NCBI GenBank assembly: GCA_016718275.1
Contig: JADKEA010000008.1
Span: forward strand, 1-64,000
Length of the DNA: 64,000 bases
Source of the DNA: Candidatus Villigracilis affinis
Lineage (GTDB): Bacteria; Chloroflexota; Anaerolineae; Anaerolineales; Villigracilaceae
Direction: 5' to 3'
The translations under genes and the position numbers were made by a program. Position 1 is the first letter of the stretch, and each line of letters starts with the position of its first letter. Positions 52,595 through 60,455 of this stretch are shown piece by piece. The notes beneath the pieces were generated by a model that had not been told where the DNA came from, searched no databases, and worked only from the letters and a program-made list of their open reading frames with translations.

Positions 52595-53701
52595 ATGAAA
52601 AAAATCGAAGAATATTACGCCCCGTGGGTTAAGGGCATCCCGATGTACATTTCGGATCACATCGAAAAGGCGTGGCGTGATCCGTCATTGCACCGCATGA
52701 TGTCCAATGAAAATCCGCTGCCCCCATCTGACAAGGTGCTGGAAGCGATGGTCAAGTACGCCAAGATGGCGAACCGCTATCCCGATCAAGGTTTGGTCGT
52801 CCGCAGCAAGATCGCCGAAATGAATAATGTCGATGGTCCCGGCAACGTGATGATTGGCAACGGTTCCAGCGAAGTGTACGACAACATCTTCCGCATGTTC
52901 CTCCAACCTGGCGAGGAAGTCATCCAGCACACCCCCTGCTTCGGCATTTACGGTCTGCGCGGAACATTGCTCGGTGCAAAGATGGTGTCTGTGCCGATGA
53001 TTTACAAGGATCATTTGATGCACTACGATCCCGATGCGATCATAGCCGCCATCACTGACAAGACCAAGATCATCGTGGTTGCCAACCCGAACAACCCTAC
53101 CGGCAACTTCATGGATGCCAAGCACTTCATCACCATTGCGGAAACAGGTATTCCATTCGTGATCGATGAAGCCTACGTTGAATACGCTGGTTTGGGCATG
53201 TCTCAGGTGCAGTTGACCAAGAAGTATAAGAACGTGCTCATCACCCGTACACTCTCCAAGGCCTATGGCCTCGCGGGCATGCGCTTCGGATACACCATCG
53301 CGGACAAAGAAGTCATTGACCAGATCGCTGGCTCCCTCCTTCCGTGGAACGTGGGCACCATCCCCATGTGGGCCGCCCTCGCCGCCTTTGAAGATACTGA
53401 AGGCCTCGCCGAACGTGTCAAGTTCAACAACGATGCTGTGGATTTCATCACCGAGTCCTTGAGCGTGATCCCCGGCTTCTACGTGATGCCTTCCAAGGCC
53501 AACTACATTCTCTTTGACTGCGGCGAAACAGGCAAGACAGGCAAGGAAGTTTTAGCCTTTGCTGAAACCCGCGGCATCATCCTGCGCGGTGAGAGCAAGA
53601 AATACGGCAGCGACGGCTGGTTCCGCGTCACTGTCGGTACAGCCGAAGAGAACAAGCTCTTCGTAGATACCGTACTTGAATTCTTTGGGATGAAGAAATA
53701 G
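52595..53701 (+). CDS. HisC-like class I aminotransferase
   Basis: The 368-residue enzyme has the PLP fold: MIGNGSSEVYDNIFRMFLQP, NPNNPTGNF (residues 164-172), FVIDEAYVEYAG, and the Schiff-base lysine in TLSKAYGLAGMRFGY (Lys222). This is the histidinol-phosphate aminotransferase/threonine-phosphate decarboxylase group, which binds phosphorylated amino compounds. No other histidine-biosynthesis gene is present here. In this setting it may deaminate a phosphorylated amino alcohol. True HisC function cannot be excluded. Confidence 0.85.
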   Translation: MKKIEEYYAPWVKGIPMYISDHIEKAWRDPSLHRMMSNENPLPPSDKVLEAMVKYAKMANRYPDQGLVVRSKIAEMNNVDGPGNVMIGNGSSEVYDNIFRMFLQPGEEVIQHTPCFGIYGLRGTLLGAKMVSVPMIYKDHLMHYDPDAIIAAITDKTKIIVVANPNNPTGNFMDAKHFITIAETGIPFVIDEAYVEYAGLGMSQVQLTKKYKNVLITRTLSKAYGLAGMRFGYTIADKEVIDQIAGSLLPWNVGTIPMWAALAAFEDTEGLAERVKFNNDAVDFITESLSVIPGFYVMPSKANYILFDCGETGKTGKEVLAFAETRGIILRGESKKYGSDGWFRVTVGTAEENKLFVDTVLEFFGMKK

Positions 53702-53717
53702 ATCGATCCAAGTAAAC

Positions 53718-53748
53718 CCTAAAGGTCGTAAAGACCTTTAGGTTTTTT
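53718..53748 (+). terminator. Rho-independent terminator-like hairpin
   Basis: CCTAAAGGTC and GACCTTTAGG form a 10-bp perfect stem with a 5-base loop, followed by six Ts. It lies 16 bases after the aminotransferase stop and 15 bases before the HAD gene, so it may only partly stop transcription. Confidence 0.8.
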
Positions 53749-53762
53749 GACTGGAGGAAATC

Positions 53763-54521
53763 ATGTCAAAAATTAAAGCTGTGTTCTTCGACCAGGACGG
53801 TGTGATCATCGACACCGAACGTGACGGTCATCGCGTGTCATTCAACATGACTTTCAAGGAATTCGGTTTCACCGACGAGTGGAGCGTGGAGTATTACCAC
53901 GAACTGCTCCAGATCGCAGGCGGCAAGGAACGCATGAAACACCACTGGAAGACCAAGGGGTTTTCCAAACCGCTGACCGAGGAAGAAATCGATAATCTCG
54001 TCAAGGAAATGCACAAACGCAAGACTGCCCTGTTCGTTGAACTGATCGAGACAGGCAAATTACCCTTGCGCCCCGGCATTCACCGCTTCATGAAGGAACT
54101 CATGGAAGCAGGCATCAAGATCGGCGTCTGCACCACATCCAATGAACAGGCCGCTAAGGCGATCACCGAACGCGTCCTTTCGGACATCAAGTTCGAAATC
54201 GTACTCGCTGGCGACGTGGTCGAAAAGAAAAAACCAGACCCAGAGATCTACAACCTTGGCCTCGCCAAGCTCGGCCTGAAAACCGATGAAGCCTTCGTTG
54301 TGGAAGATTCCAAGAACGGCGTCAAGGCAGCCAAGGCCGCTGGCTTGAAAACCATCGTCACCACCAACAGCTACACCGAAAAGGAAGACGTGGAAGCGGG
54401 CGACGTGATCGTCTCCTGCCTCGGCGACCCCAACGGCGAAAAGGCAACGATGCGCAAAGGCGGCATCAAAGACTTCGACGGCGTTGTACATGTGAAACAG
54501 ATAATTGAGTTGTTCGGATAA
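53763..54521 (+). CDS. HAD-family phosphatase (beta-phosphoglucomutase-like)
   Basis: The 252-residue protein has HAD motif I (AVFFDQDGVIIDTERDGH, nucleophile Asp10 and acid Asp12), motif II (IKIGVCTTSNEQAAK), motif III (EKKKPDPEIYNLGLAKLGL), and motif IV (AFVVEDSKNGVKAAKAAG). A helical cap lies between motifs I and II. It resembles beta-phosphoglucomutase and CbbY-type phosphatases. It probably removes or moves a phosphate in the local pathway. An aaggaaat-like site (ctggaggaaatc) precedes the ATG. Confidence 0.88.
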   Translation: MSKIKAVFFDQDGVIIDTERDGHRVSFNMTFKEFGFTDEWSVEYYHELLQIAGGKERMKHHWKTKGFSKPLTEEEIDNLVKEMHKRKTALFVELIETGKLPLRPGIHRFMKELMEAGIKIGVCTTSNEQAAKAITERVLSDIKFEIVLAGDVVEKKKPDPEIYNLGLAKLGLKTDEAFVVEDSKNGVKAAKAAGLKTIVTTNSYTEKEDVEAGDVIVSCLGDPNGEKATMRKGGIKDFDGVVHVKQIIELFG

Positions 54522-54530
54522 TATTGATAT

Positions 54531-54569
54531 AAAGAGGACGTGATGAATCGCATCACGTCCTCTTTCAAG
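54531..54569 (+). terminator. Strong Rho-independent terminator
   Basis: A 15-bp perfect stem (AAAGAGGACGTGATG with its complement, loop of 5) lies 10 bases after the HAD stop. It closes the right-hand metabolic gene block. Confidence 0.85.
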
Positions 54570-54629
54570 AAAAGTCAAGTGAATAAACGAAACTAGTAGA
54601 AGGTAGGGGTCGTATAAATGGAGTAGGCA

Positions 54630-55055
54630 ATGCTGGCAAATATCAAGAAATCCCTGGTGGTATTGCTGTTATTGATCAACGTTTTCTTTGTTGGGCAAGA
54701 CTGGGTAGCATCCACCAATATTGCAGATAGAGGCGCATACGCTCTTGATTGCTGGGAAGCGCAAATGGCACTGGTAAGAGATTCCTTGCCAATAAAGCGC
54801 GGCGTGGTTGGATACATCTCAGAACAGGATGTCCCTGGCGCAGAATATGGATTGTGGGACATTGAAACAGAATTTTTCCTGACACAATACGCACTGGCTC
54901 CACTGATCGTAAAAAAGGGGATTGTGGCAGAGTGGAATGTGGTGGTACTCAGCAACAAAGATTTGGCGATTTGGGCAAAAACATACACAGGGCAATATAA
55001 GATCATAGACGTAGAGGGGAAAGTGCACGTTTTACACAGGCTGGAGGCTCCATGA
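54630..55055 (+). CDS. Hypothetical membrane-anchored protein
   Basis: The 141-residue protein has one N-terminal helix (IKKSLVVLLLLINVFFVGQD) and an extracytoplasmic part with LPIKRGVVGYISEQDVPGAE and LTQYALAPLIVKKGI. No family was recognised. It overlaps the next gene by 4 bases (ATGA), so it is probably a partner of the GT-C-like protein. Confidence 0.6.
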   Translation: MLANIKKSLVVLLLLINVFFVGQDWVASTNIADRGAYALDCWEAQMALVRDSLPIKRGVVGYISEQDVPGAEYGLWDIETEFFLTQYALAPLIVKKGIVAEWNVVVLSNKDLAIWAKTYTGQYKIIDVEGKVHVLHRLEAP

Positions 55056-56395
55056 CAATTTCCAGTTTTTTCATTTTCATACCATCCATACTTTTAGGCA
55101 TTTTGACAATTCATTTAGTGTGGCCTGAAAGGCATCCACTGACATTGCTTCTAAAATTATCCCTGGGAGTCGGGTTGGGCTTGGGCATTAGTTCGATCCT
55201 GTATTTTCTAATATTACAAGTTGCACCGGGGCGCATCAGCATAATGGGGATCCAAATCATCCTGGCGACCATTTTATTGATATCTACAGCCATACGAGAG
55301 CGAAATCAAAAATGGAACGGGGTTTACCTTCCCAGGCTTTCCGGCCTGCAATGGGGTTTGGCATGCACGGCGCTAATTGCCTTCGTTATATCAACCCTGA
55401 TCTTTGCCAATATCATCATCTCTCGTCCGCAAGGCGAATACGACGCATGGAGCATTTGGAATCGCGCCGCCCGCTTCATATATCGGGATCCCGAAAATTG
55501 GCAGGCCACACTATCTCCGGATATAGCAGCACTCGGCCATGCAGATTACCCTTTGCTCGTTCCATTAAATGTAGCCTGGGGGTGGGAGACCTTGGGAGGC
55601 GAGACATTAAAGGTGCCGATGGCACAATCAGCCTTATTTACTTTTGCCATCATCCTATTGATGTTCAGTTCATTGGCCGTTACACGAACCATCGGGCAGG
55701 CAAGCCTTGCTTCAGTGGTGTTGATGGCAAGCTCAGGATTTATCCTGAACGGCACAAATTTGACCGCTGACATTCCATTAATGTTCTTTATTTTCGCGTC
55801 CGTTGTATTAATGTATTTGTTTTCATTGAATCGAAACAGTACCTTACTGGTCCTTTCCGGATTCATGGCAGGCCTGGCAGGATGGACAAAGAACGAGGGG
55901 CTGCTTTTCATGGCAATAAGTCCAATTGCAGTGATCATCGTGTCTCCCAAAAAGATGTCTCTTCCCTTTTTATATTATCTAGCAGGCATGGCGATCCCAT
56001 TAGCCATTATCCTCTACTTTAAATCCATGACTCCGCCCAACGATTTGATAAACAGCGGCAACTCTCTTATCGAAAAAGTCAAAGATGTCTCCCGATACTG
56101 GGTTATCCTAAAATCACTCTCCACGGTTATCCTTGACGCTCATGTCATAGTGTTCACGATCTACACAGTGATCATGCAAAGTCATCCTAACCACAGCTCC
56201 AAACAAGGCATCTATACAGTCGCGACACTGCTTATTTTGCAGTTGCTCGGATACTATGCCATTTATGTTATTACTCCAAACGATCTGGCGTGGCAGCTAG
56301 TTACAACACAAAATAGATTGATCATGCACATCATCCCTCCAGGGTTGTTTCTATGTTTTAATATCGCAGCAGACCCGGAAACCATTTTCTCCTAA
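55052..56395 (+). CDS. GT-C-like polytopic membrane protein
   Basis: The 447-residue protein has about eleven hydrophobic helices. A first extracytoplasmic loop (EYDAWSIWNRAARFIYRDPE, then YPLLVPLNVAWGW) contains an acidic residue as in GT-C glycosyltransferases of the ArnT/PMT type. Such enzymes transfer sugars from lipid carriers at the outer membrane face. The call is based on topology and loop style, not a clear signature. It is coupled to the small protein gene before it. Confidence 0.55.
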   Translation: MTISSFFIFIPSILLGILTIHLVWPERHPLTLLLKLSLGVGLGLGISSILYFLILQVAPGRISIMGIQIILATILLISTAIRERNQKWNGVYLPRLSGLQWGLACTALIAFVISTLIFANIIISRPQGEYDAWSIWNRAARFIYRDPENWQATLSPDIAALGHADYPLLVPLNVAWGWETLGGETLKVPMAQSALFTFAIILLMFSSLAVTRTIGQASLASVVLMASSGFILNGTNLTADIPLMFFIFASVVLMYLFSLNRNSTLLVLSGFMAGLAGWTKNEGLLFMAISPIAVIIVSPKKMSLPFLYYLAGMAIPLAIILYFKSMTPPNDLINSGNSLIEKVKDVSRYWVILKSLSTVILDAHVIVFTIYTVIMQSHPNHSSKQGIYTVATLLILQLLGYYAIYVITPNDLAWQLVTTQNRLIMHIIPPGLFLCFNIAADPETIFS

Positions 56396-56525
56396 CTCTC
56401 AAGAAGAGAATAAAGGCATCTCATGTTAGTACTAAAAATCAAATGTCCGCGTAAAATCATATTGAACAGGCTGCCAGACGGTCAATTGCCTTTGGCTTTC
56501 CATTTAACTTGTCACAGGAAAAATC

Positions 56526-57059
56526 ATGGATGAATTACTTGATATCGTAAATAACGACGACATTACCATAGGACAGGAAATGCGCTCCACCGTCCACCAG
56601 CAGGGACTTCAGCATCGCGGCGTGCACGTCTTCCTATTCACCAGCGACGGAAAAATGCTCATTCAAAAACGCAGCGCCGACCGCACCTCGTCCCCATCCC
56701 TGTTGGATTGCTCCGTGTCCGAGCATGTCAAAGCAGGCGAGAGCTATCTTGATGCAGCCATTCGCGGCTTGAAAGAGGAAATGGGCGTTACCGTGCAAGA
56801 GCTCACCCCTCTCGTCAAATTCAGAATGAATTACGGCCCCAATGATAATGAAATCAGCATCCTCTACAAAGGCATCGTGGATCCTGCAAGCGTGAGATTC
56901 GACCCCGTTGAAATCGCCGAAATCCGCTATCACAGCATGGACGAATTACGGTCTGTGCTGGAAAATGAAAAACAAACCCTGTGCGGCTGGTTCGTCGAAA
57001 TTCTAAACTGGTACTGGGATCAACCCACAGCCATGACCGTTCTCACGAAACAGTCATGA
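56526..57059 (+). CDS. NUDIX hydrolase (IDI/YfcD-like)
   Basis: The 177-residue protein has a NUDIX fold with HRGVHVFLFTSDGKMLIQKR and SADRTSSPSLLDCSVSEHV. The NUDIX box region reads KAGESYLDAAIRGLKEEMGV. The Glu-Glu-x-Gly end of the box is present, but the RE pair reads Arg-Gly and the earlier Glu is Ala, so metal binding may be changed. The subgroup resembles isopentenyl-diphosphate isomerase/YfcD proteins. Its stop overlaps the start of the beta-lactamase-like gene. Confidence 0.8.
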   Translation: MDELLDIVNNDDITIGQEMRSTVHQQGLQHRGVHVFLFTSDGKMLIQKRSADRTSSPSLLDCSVSEHVKAGESYLDAAIRGLKEEMGVTVQELTPLVKFRMNYGPNDNEISILYKGIVDPASVRFDPVEIAEIRYHSMDELRSVLENEKQTLCGWFVEILNWYWDQPTAMTVLTKQS

Positions 57060-58171
57060 AAGCGCGCAAAATAATACTCGCCTGCATCCTCCTTGTGCTG
57101 ACTGCTTGCGGCATGGCGGAAACGGAAGTTCCCATGTCACTTGAGCCCAACATCAATCCCCCCAACCAACAAGTGGATGATTTCTTCGCAGAATTCGTCA
57201 GCGAGGATACTCCAGGCGGCGCCGTGATCGTCATCCAAAATGGAAAGATTTTGCATCAAGCCGCATATGGGCTGGCAAACCTTGAAGAGGACATACCGCT
57301 CACCACTGACCATATCTTCCATCTTGCGTCTGTCGGCAAACAAATGACTGCCCTTGGTATCCTGATGCTAGTCGAAGAGGGAAATTTGAATCTCGATGAT
57401 CCCGTGGGGAACTACGTCCCTGAAGTCACACATTTCGGCGAAGACTTCACTCTCCGCCATCTTCTCCATCATACATCAGGCTTGCCCGATTATGACGGCA
57501 ATATAATGGATGCCCTCTACGCCCGCTCAGACACCCCGACGAACGAAGATCTGGTCGCCGTGCTCTCAGAAATGACGGAACTACCTTCAACCCCTGGTGA
57601 TTATTTCGAATATAGCAACCCCGGCTATGACCTGCTTGCCGTGGTCATTGAGCGAGTCTCTGGCGAAACCTTCCCCCAGTTTATGCAATCCCGCATCTTT
57701 GACCCTGCCGGCATGTCGCACACCTTCTCGCTTCCAAACGATAAACGCCGTGCTGATCCACTCGTGGCGATGAGCTACACGGGCGAAAGCGGCACACCTG
57801 AAGCCTATCCCTACGACAATCTTGATAATCTCTATGGTTCGGGCTCCATTTATTCCACAACCGCCGACATGGCCCTTTATGATGAAGCCCTCTATACCGG
57901 GAAATTCGTTTCGCAAGCTACGCTAAATGAAGCCTTCCAACCCGCCATACTAAATGATGGAAGCACAGAACCATACGGCTTCGGTTGGGAACTGGAGGAA
58001 TGGAACGGCGAAAGTTACGTGGCACATTCCGGTGCATGGCTGGGATTTAACTCCGACTATGTCCGTTTCCCCGGACGCCATCTCTCAGTCATCGTTTTGC
58101 TCAACCGCGACTACGACTATCCCAATGATCCGCGGATCGCCTTGAAAATTGCTGAGTTCTTCCTCCGATAA
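57056..58171 (+). CDS. Serine beta-lactamase-like lipoprotein (class C/penicillin-binding fold)
   Basis: The 371-residue protein has a lipoprotein signal (RKIILACILLVLTACGMAET) and the serine hydrolase motifs: SVGK (Ser-x-x-Lys in HLASVGKQMTAL), YSN (Tyr-x-Asn in FEYSNPGYD), and HSG (in YVAHSGAWLG). This is the class C beta-lactamase/esterase EstB family, used in peptidoglycan or ester cleavage outside the membrane. The ATG at 57056 overlaps the NUDIX stop, which suggests coupling. Its true substrate is unknown. Confidence 0.85.
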   Translation: MKARKIILACILLVLTACGMAETEVPMSLEPNINPPNQQVDDFFAEFVSEDTPGGAVIVIQNGKILHQAAYGLANLEEDIPLTTDHIFHLASVGKQMTALGILMLVEEGNLNLDDPVGNYVPEVTHFGEDFTLRHLLHHTSGLPDYDGNIMDALYARSDTPTNEDLVAVLSEMTELPSTPGDYFEYSNPGYDLLAVVIERVSGETFPQFMQSRIFDPAGMSHTFSLPNDKRRADPLVAMSYTGESGTPEAYPYDNLDNLYGSGSIYSTTADMALYDEALYTGKFVSQATLNEAFQPAILNDGSTEPYGFGWELEEWNGESYVAHSGAWLGFNSDYVRFPGRHLSVIVLLNRDYDYPNDPRIALKIAEFFLR

Positions 58172-58290
58172 TCCGAGCTTAAAGGCTAACAGGATTGAAA
58201 GGACATCCGCAATCCATCAGATTTATAATCGGTCATTAAATTATCCACTACGCGGGTAAAAATTCAAAAGGAAAAGGGAATCGTCATCAA

Positions 58291-58983
58291 ATGAACAAGG
58301 AATTTTTTGACGTTATCAAACGTGGCTACCTCGAAGTAGTACAACGCCTCCTTTCATCAAACCCGGATCTGATCTACGAAAAAGAAAATGGCCTTAGCCC
58401 GGTCATGGTTGCCCTTTACCACCGTGAACCCGCGATCGTGGATTTTCTGACAGAAAAAACAGGGAGCCTGAATATTTTTGAAGCCTCAGCTGTCGGCAGA
58501 ACAACCCAGGTCGTACGCCATCTCGCTCGTGACCCAATGCTCGTCAACGCATATACCGAAGACGGATTTCAGCCGCTTGGACTGGCCTGTTTTTTCGGTC
58601 ACCGCGAAACCGCAGAATATCTGATCAAAGCTGGCGCCTCCGTCAACTCCCCATCCAAAAACCCACTAAAGGCCACCCCTATCCAATCTGCAGCCGCAGC
58701 CGGACATCTTGACCTCGTTATCCTGCTTCTCAACCATCGCGCTGATCCAAATTCACGCGAGCAAGGTGGCTACACGCCCCTTCACGCTGCTGCAAAAAAT
58801 GGAGATGTAGGCATGATCCGCTCTCTCCTTTTCAACGGCGCCGACCTGACGATCCGTAGCAAGGATGGGAAACTTCCCCTCGACATGGCCCTCGAAGCTG
58901 GTCATGCAGATGCGGCGAAACTGCTCAAAGAAGGGATCACCCGCCGTTTCAGGACGAAAATAACCCTCCAAAGAACCGAATAA
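58291..58983 (+). CDS. Ankyrin-repeat protein
   Basis: The 230-residue protein is made of about six ankyrin repeats (for example FQPLGLACFFGHRETAEYLI, TPIQSAAAAGHLDLVILLLN, YTPLHAAAKNGDVGMIRSLL and LPLDMALEAGHADAAKLLKE). It has no signal peptide, so it is cytoplasmic. Ankyrin repeats bind other proteins. A gaaaaggaaaagg site precedes the start. It is a single gene with its own terminator. Confidence 0.88.
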   Translation: MNKEFFDVIKRGYLEVVQRLLSSNPDLIYEKENGLSPVMVALYHREPAIVDFLTEKTGSLNIFEASAVGRTTQVVRHLARDPMLVNAYTEDGFQPLGLACFFGHRETAEYLIKAGASVNSPSKNPLKATPIQSAAAAGHLDLVILLLNHRADPNSREQGGYTPLHAAAKNGDVGMIRSLLFNGADLTIRSKDGKLPLDMALEAGHADAAKLLKEGITRRFRTKITLQRTE

Positions 58984-58994
58984 ACTGAATACAA

Positions 58995-59037
58995 CTTCCC
59001 GATGATGAACGCGTATATCTACATCGGGAAGTTTTTA
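58995..59037 (+). terminator. Rho-independent terminator
   Basis: CTTCCCGATG and CATCGGGAAG form a 10-bp perfect stem with a 17-base loop, followed by TTTTTATT. It lies just after the ankyrin gene. Confidence 0.8.
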
Positions 59038-59053
59038 TTCAAAGGAGATCCCA

Positions 59054-60370
59054 ATGAAAACCATTCATAAATTTTTTTCCATTTTTTCCTTAATCGCCAT
59101 CCTCGCTCTTGCGTTTGCCACACCTGCGCAGGCGTTTGATGGCCGCGCTGGCAACAATGTCGTCATCGAAAAAGATGAAATCATCGCAGACGATGTGTAT
59201 GTCACCGCTGAAACATTCGTATTGGAGGGGACAGTTAAAGGCGACCTGGTTGTCTTTGGCACAACCATCACCATCAATGGCACCGTGGAAGGCGATTTGA
59301 TCGCCGCTGGTCAAAGCATCGTCGTAAATGGTACGGTTACCGATGATGCTCGCATCGCAGGCGCTGCGCTCCAAATCGGCAGTTCCGCAGTCATTGGCGG
59401 GGACGTTGTCGGCGGAAGTGCAAGCTTCGAGACCAAGGAAGGCAGTTCCATCGCAGGGGAACTCGTTGTAGGCGCTGCTCAAGCTCTATTGGCGGGAAAT
59501 GTCACCGGCGATTCTCTGCTCGGCCTCGGCGCACTGGATTTGCGCGGCGAGTTTGGCGGTGATGTCATCGCGAACGTTGGCGAGCCCACAGATGAGGCTG
59601 CTCCCCCATTTTCCATGTTCATGCCGCAGGTGCCTTTCTCCATGCCAACCGTCACCCCTGGCTTTACGATCGCTAAAACCGCTAAGATCAAAGGCAACCT
59701 CGAATACACCCAGTTCAACGACATCGAAATTCCAGCGAATGTAGTAGGCGGGAAGGTTATACGCACCGAGCCTGTGGTGGACCCGGCAGAAGTCGTCGTG
59801 CCTCCCACCCAATCTGAAATCTTCCTGGATTGGACCTTCAACCTCTTCCGCACCATCGTCACACTGATTATTATCGGTTTGGTGTTGGGCTGGCTCACTC
59901 CCGCATTCATCAAAGCGCTTACCGAAAAAGTCCAATCACAGGCAGGCGCGTCCCTCGGCTGGGGCATCGTGGCCTTCGCCGTGTTCTTCTTCGCCATCTT
60001 CATCATTGTTGTGGCGATGATCATTGGCGCTGCGCTCTTCGGCACACTGACATTGGGCAGCCTAAGCGGCACCATCGTCACAGTTGGTCTGCTCGCCATT
60101 TTCGCACTGATCGTCGGCTTCGTGCTGGCCACGGCCTTCCTTACCAAGATCGTCGTTTCATGGCTGGGCGGCAAATTGATCCTCTCCCGCATCAACCCTG
60201 CGCTGGCTGAAAGCAAGGTATGGCCGCTCGTGCTGGGAGTGATCATCATTGCACTGCTCACTGCACTTCCCGGTGTCGGCTGGTTGTTCAACCTGATCGT
60301 GGTACTCCTCGGCCTCGGCGCCCTATGGATCTGGGGACGGGAAACCATGCAGGCACGCAAAACCGCATAA
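59054..60370 (+). CDS. Secreted/membrane bactofilin-like polymer-forming protein
   Basis: The 438-residue protein has a signal peptide (FSLIAILALAFATPAQAFDG) and a beta-helix-like region of short repeats (VVIEKDEIIADDVYVTAETF, VLEGTVKGDLVVFGTTITI, then NGTVEGDLIAAGQSIVVNG). Four or five C-terminal membrane helices follow. The repeats resemble bactofilin (DUF583) beta-helices, but here they face outside. It may form a surface scaffold. A caaaggaga ribosome binding site precedes the ATG. Confidence 0.78.
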   Translation: MKTIHKFFSIFSLIAILALAFATPAQAFDGRAGNNVVIEKDEIIADDVYVTAETFVLEGTVKGDLVVFGTTITINGTVEGDLIAAGQSIVVNGTVTDDARIAGAALQIGSSAVIGGDVVGGSASFETKEGSSIAGELVVGAAQALLAGNVTGDSLLGLGALDLRGEFGGDVIANVGEPTDEAAPPFSMFMPQVPFSMPTVTPGFTIAKTAKIKGNLEYTQFNDIEIPANVVGGKVIRTEPVVDPAEVVVPPTQSEIFLDWTFNLFRTIVTLIIIGLVLGWLTPAFIKALTEKVQSQAGASLGWGIVAFAVFFFAIFIIVVAMIIGAALFGTLTLGSLSGTIVTVGLLAIFALIVGFVLATAFLTKIVVSWLGGKLILSRINPALAESKVWPLVLGVIIIALLTALPGVGWLFNLIVVLLGLGALWIWGRETMQARKTA

Positions 60371-60388
60371 TTTCTCACCTATCAAAAA

Positions 60389-60425
60389 AAGCGGGCGGAC
60401 TTGCAAAGTCTGCCCGCTTCCTTTT
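60389..60425 (+). terminator. Rho-independent terminator
   Basis: AAGCGGGCGGACTT and AAGTCTGCCCGCTT form a 14-bp stem with one mismatch, followed by CCTTTT. It lies 18 bases after the bactofilin-like gene. Confidence 0.8.
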
Positions 60426-60442
60426 AATCGGACGTTCTTTGT

Positions 60443-60448
60443 TATAAT
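60443..60448 (+). promoter_or_regulatory. -10 box (TATAAT) of a probable leaderless promoter
   Basis: TATAAT ends 7 bases before the ATG at 60456, so transcription would start at the initiation codon. There is no ribosome binding site. The -35 region is weak. Confidence 0.6.
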
Positions 60449-60455
60449 CGCGCCC

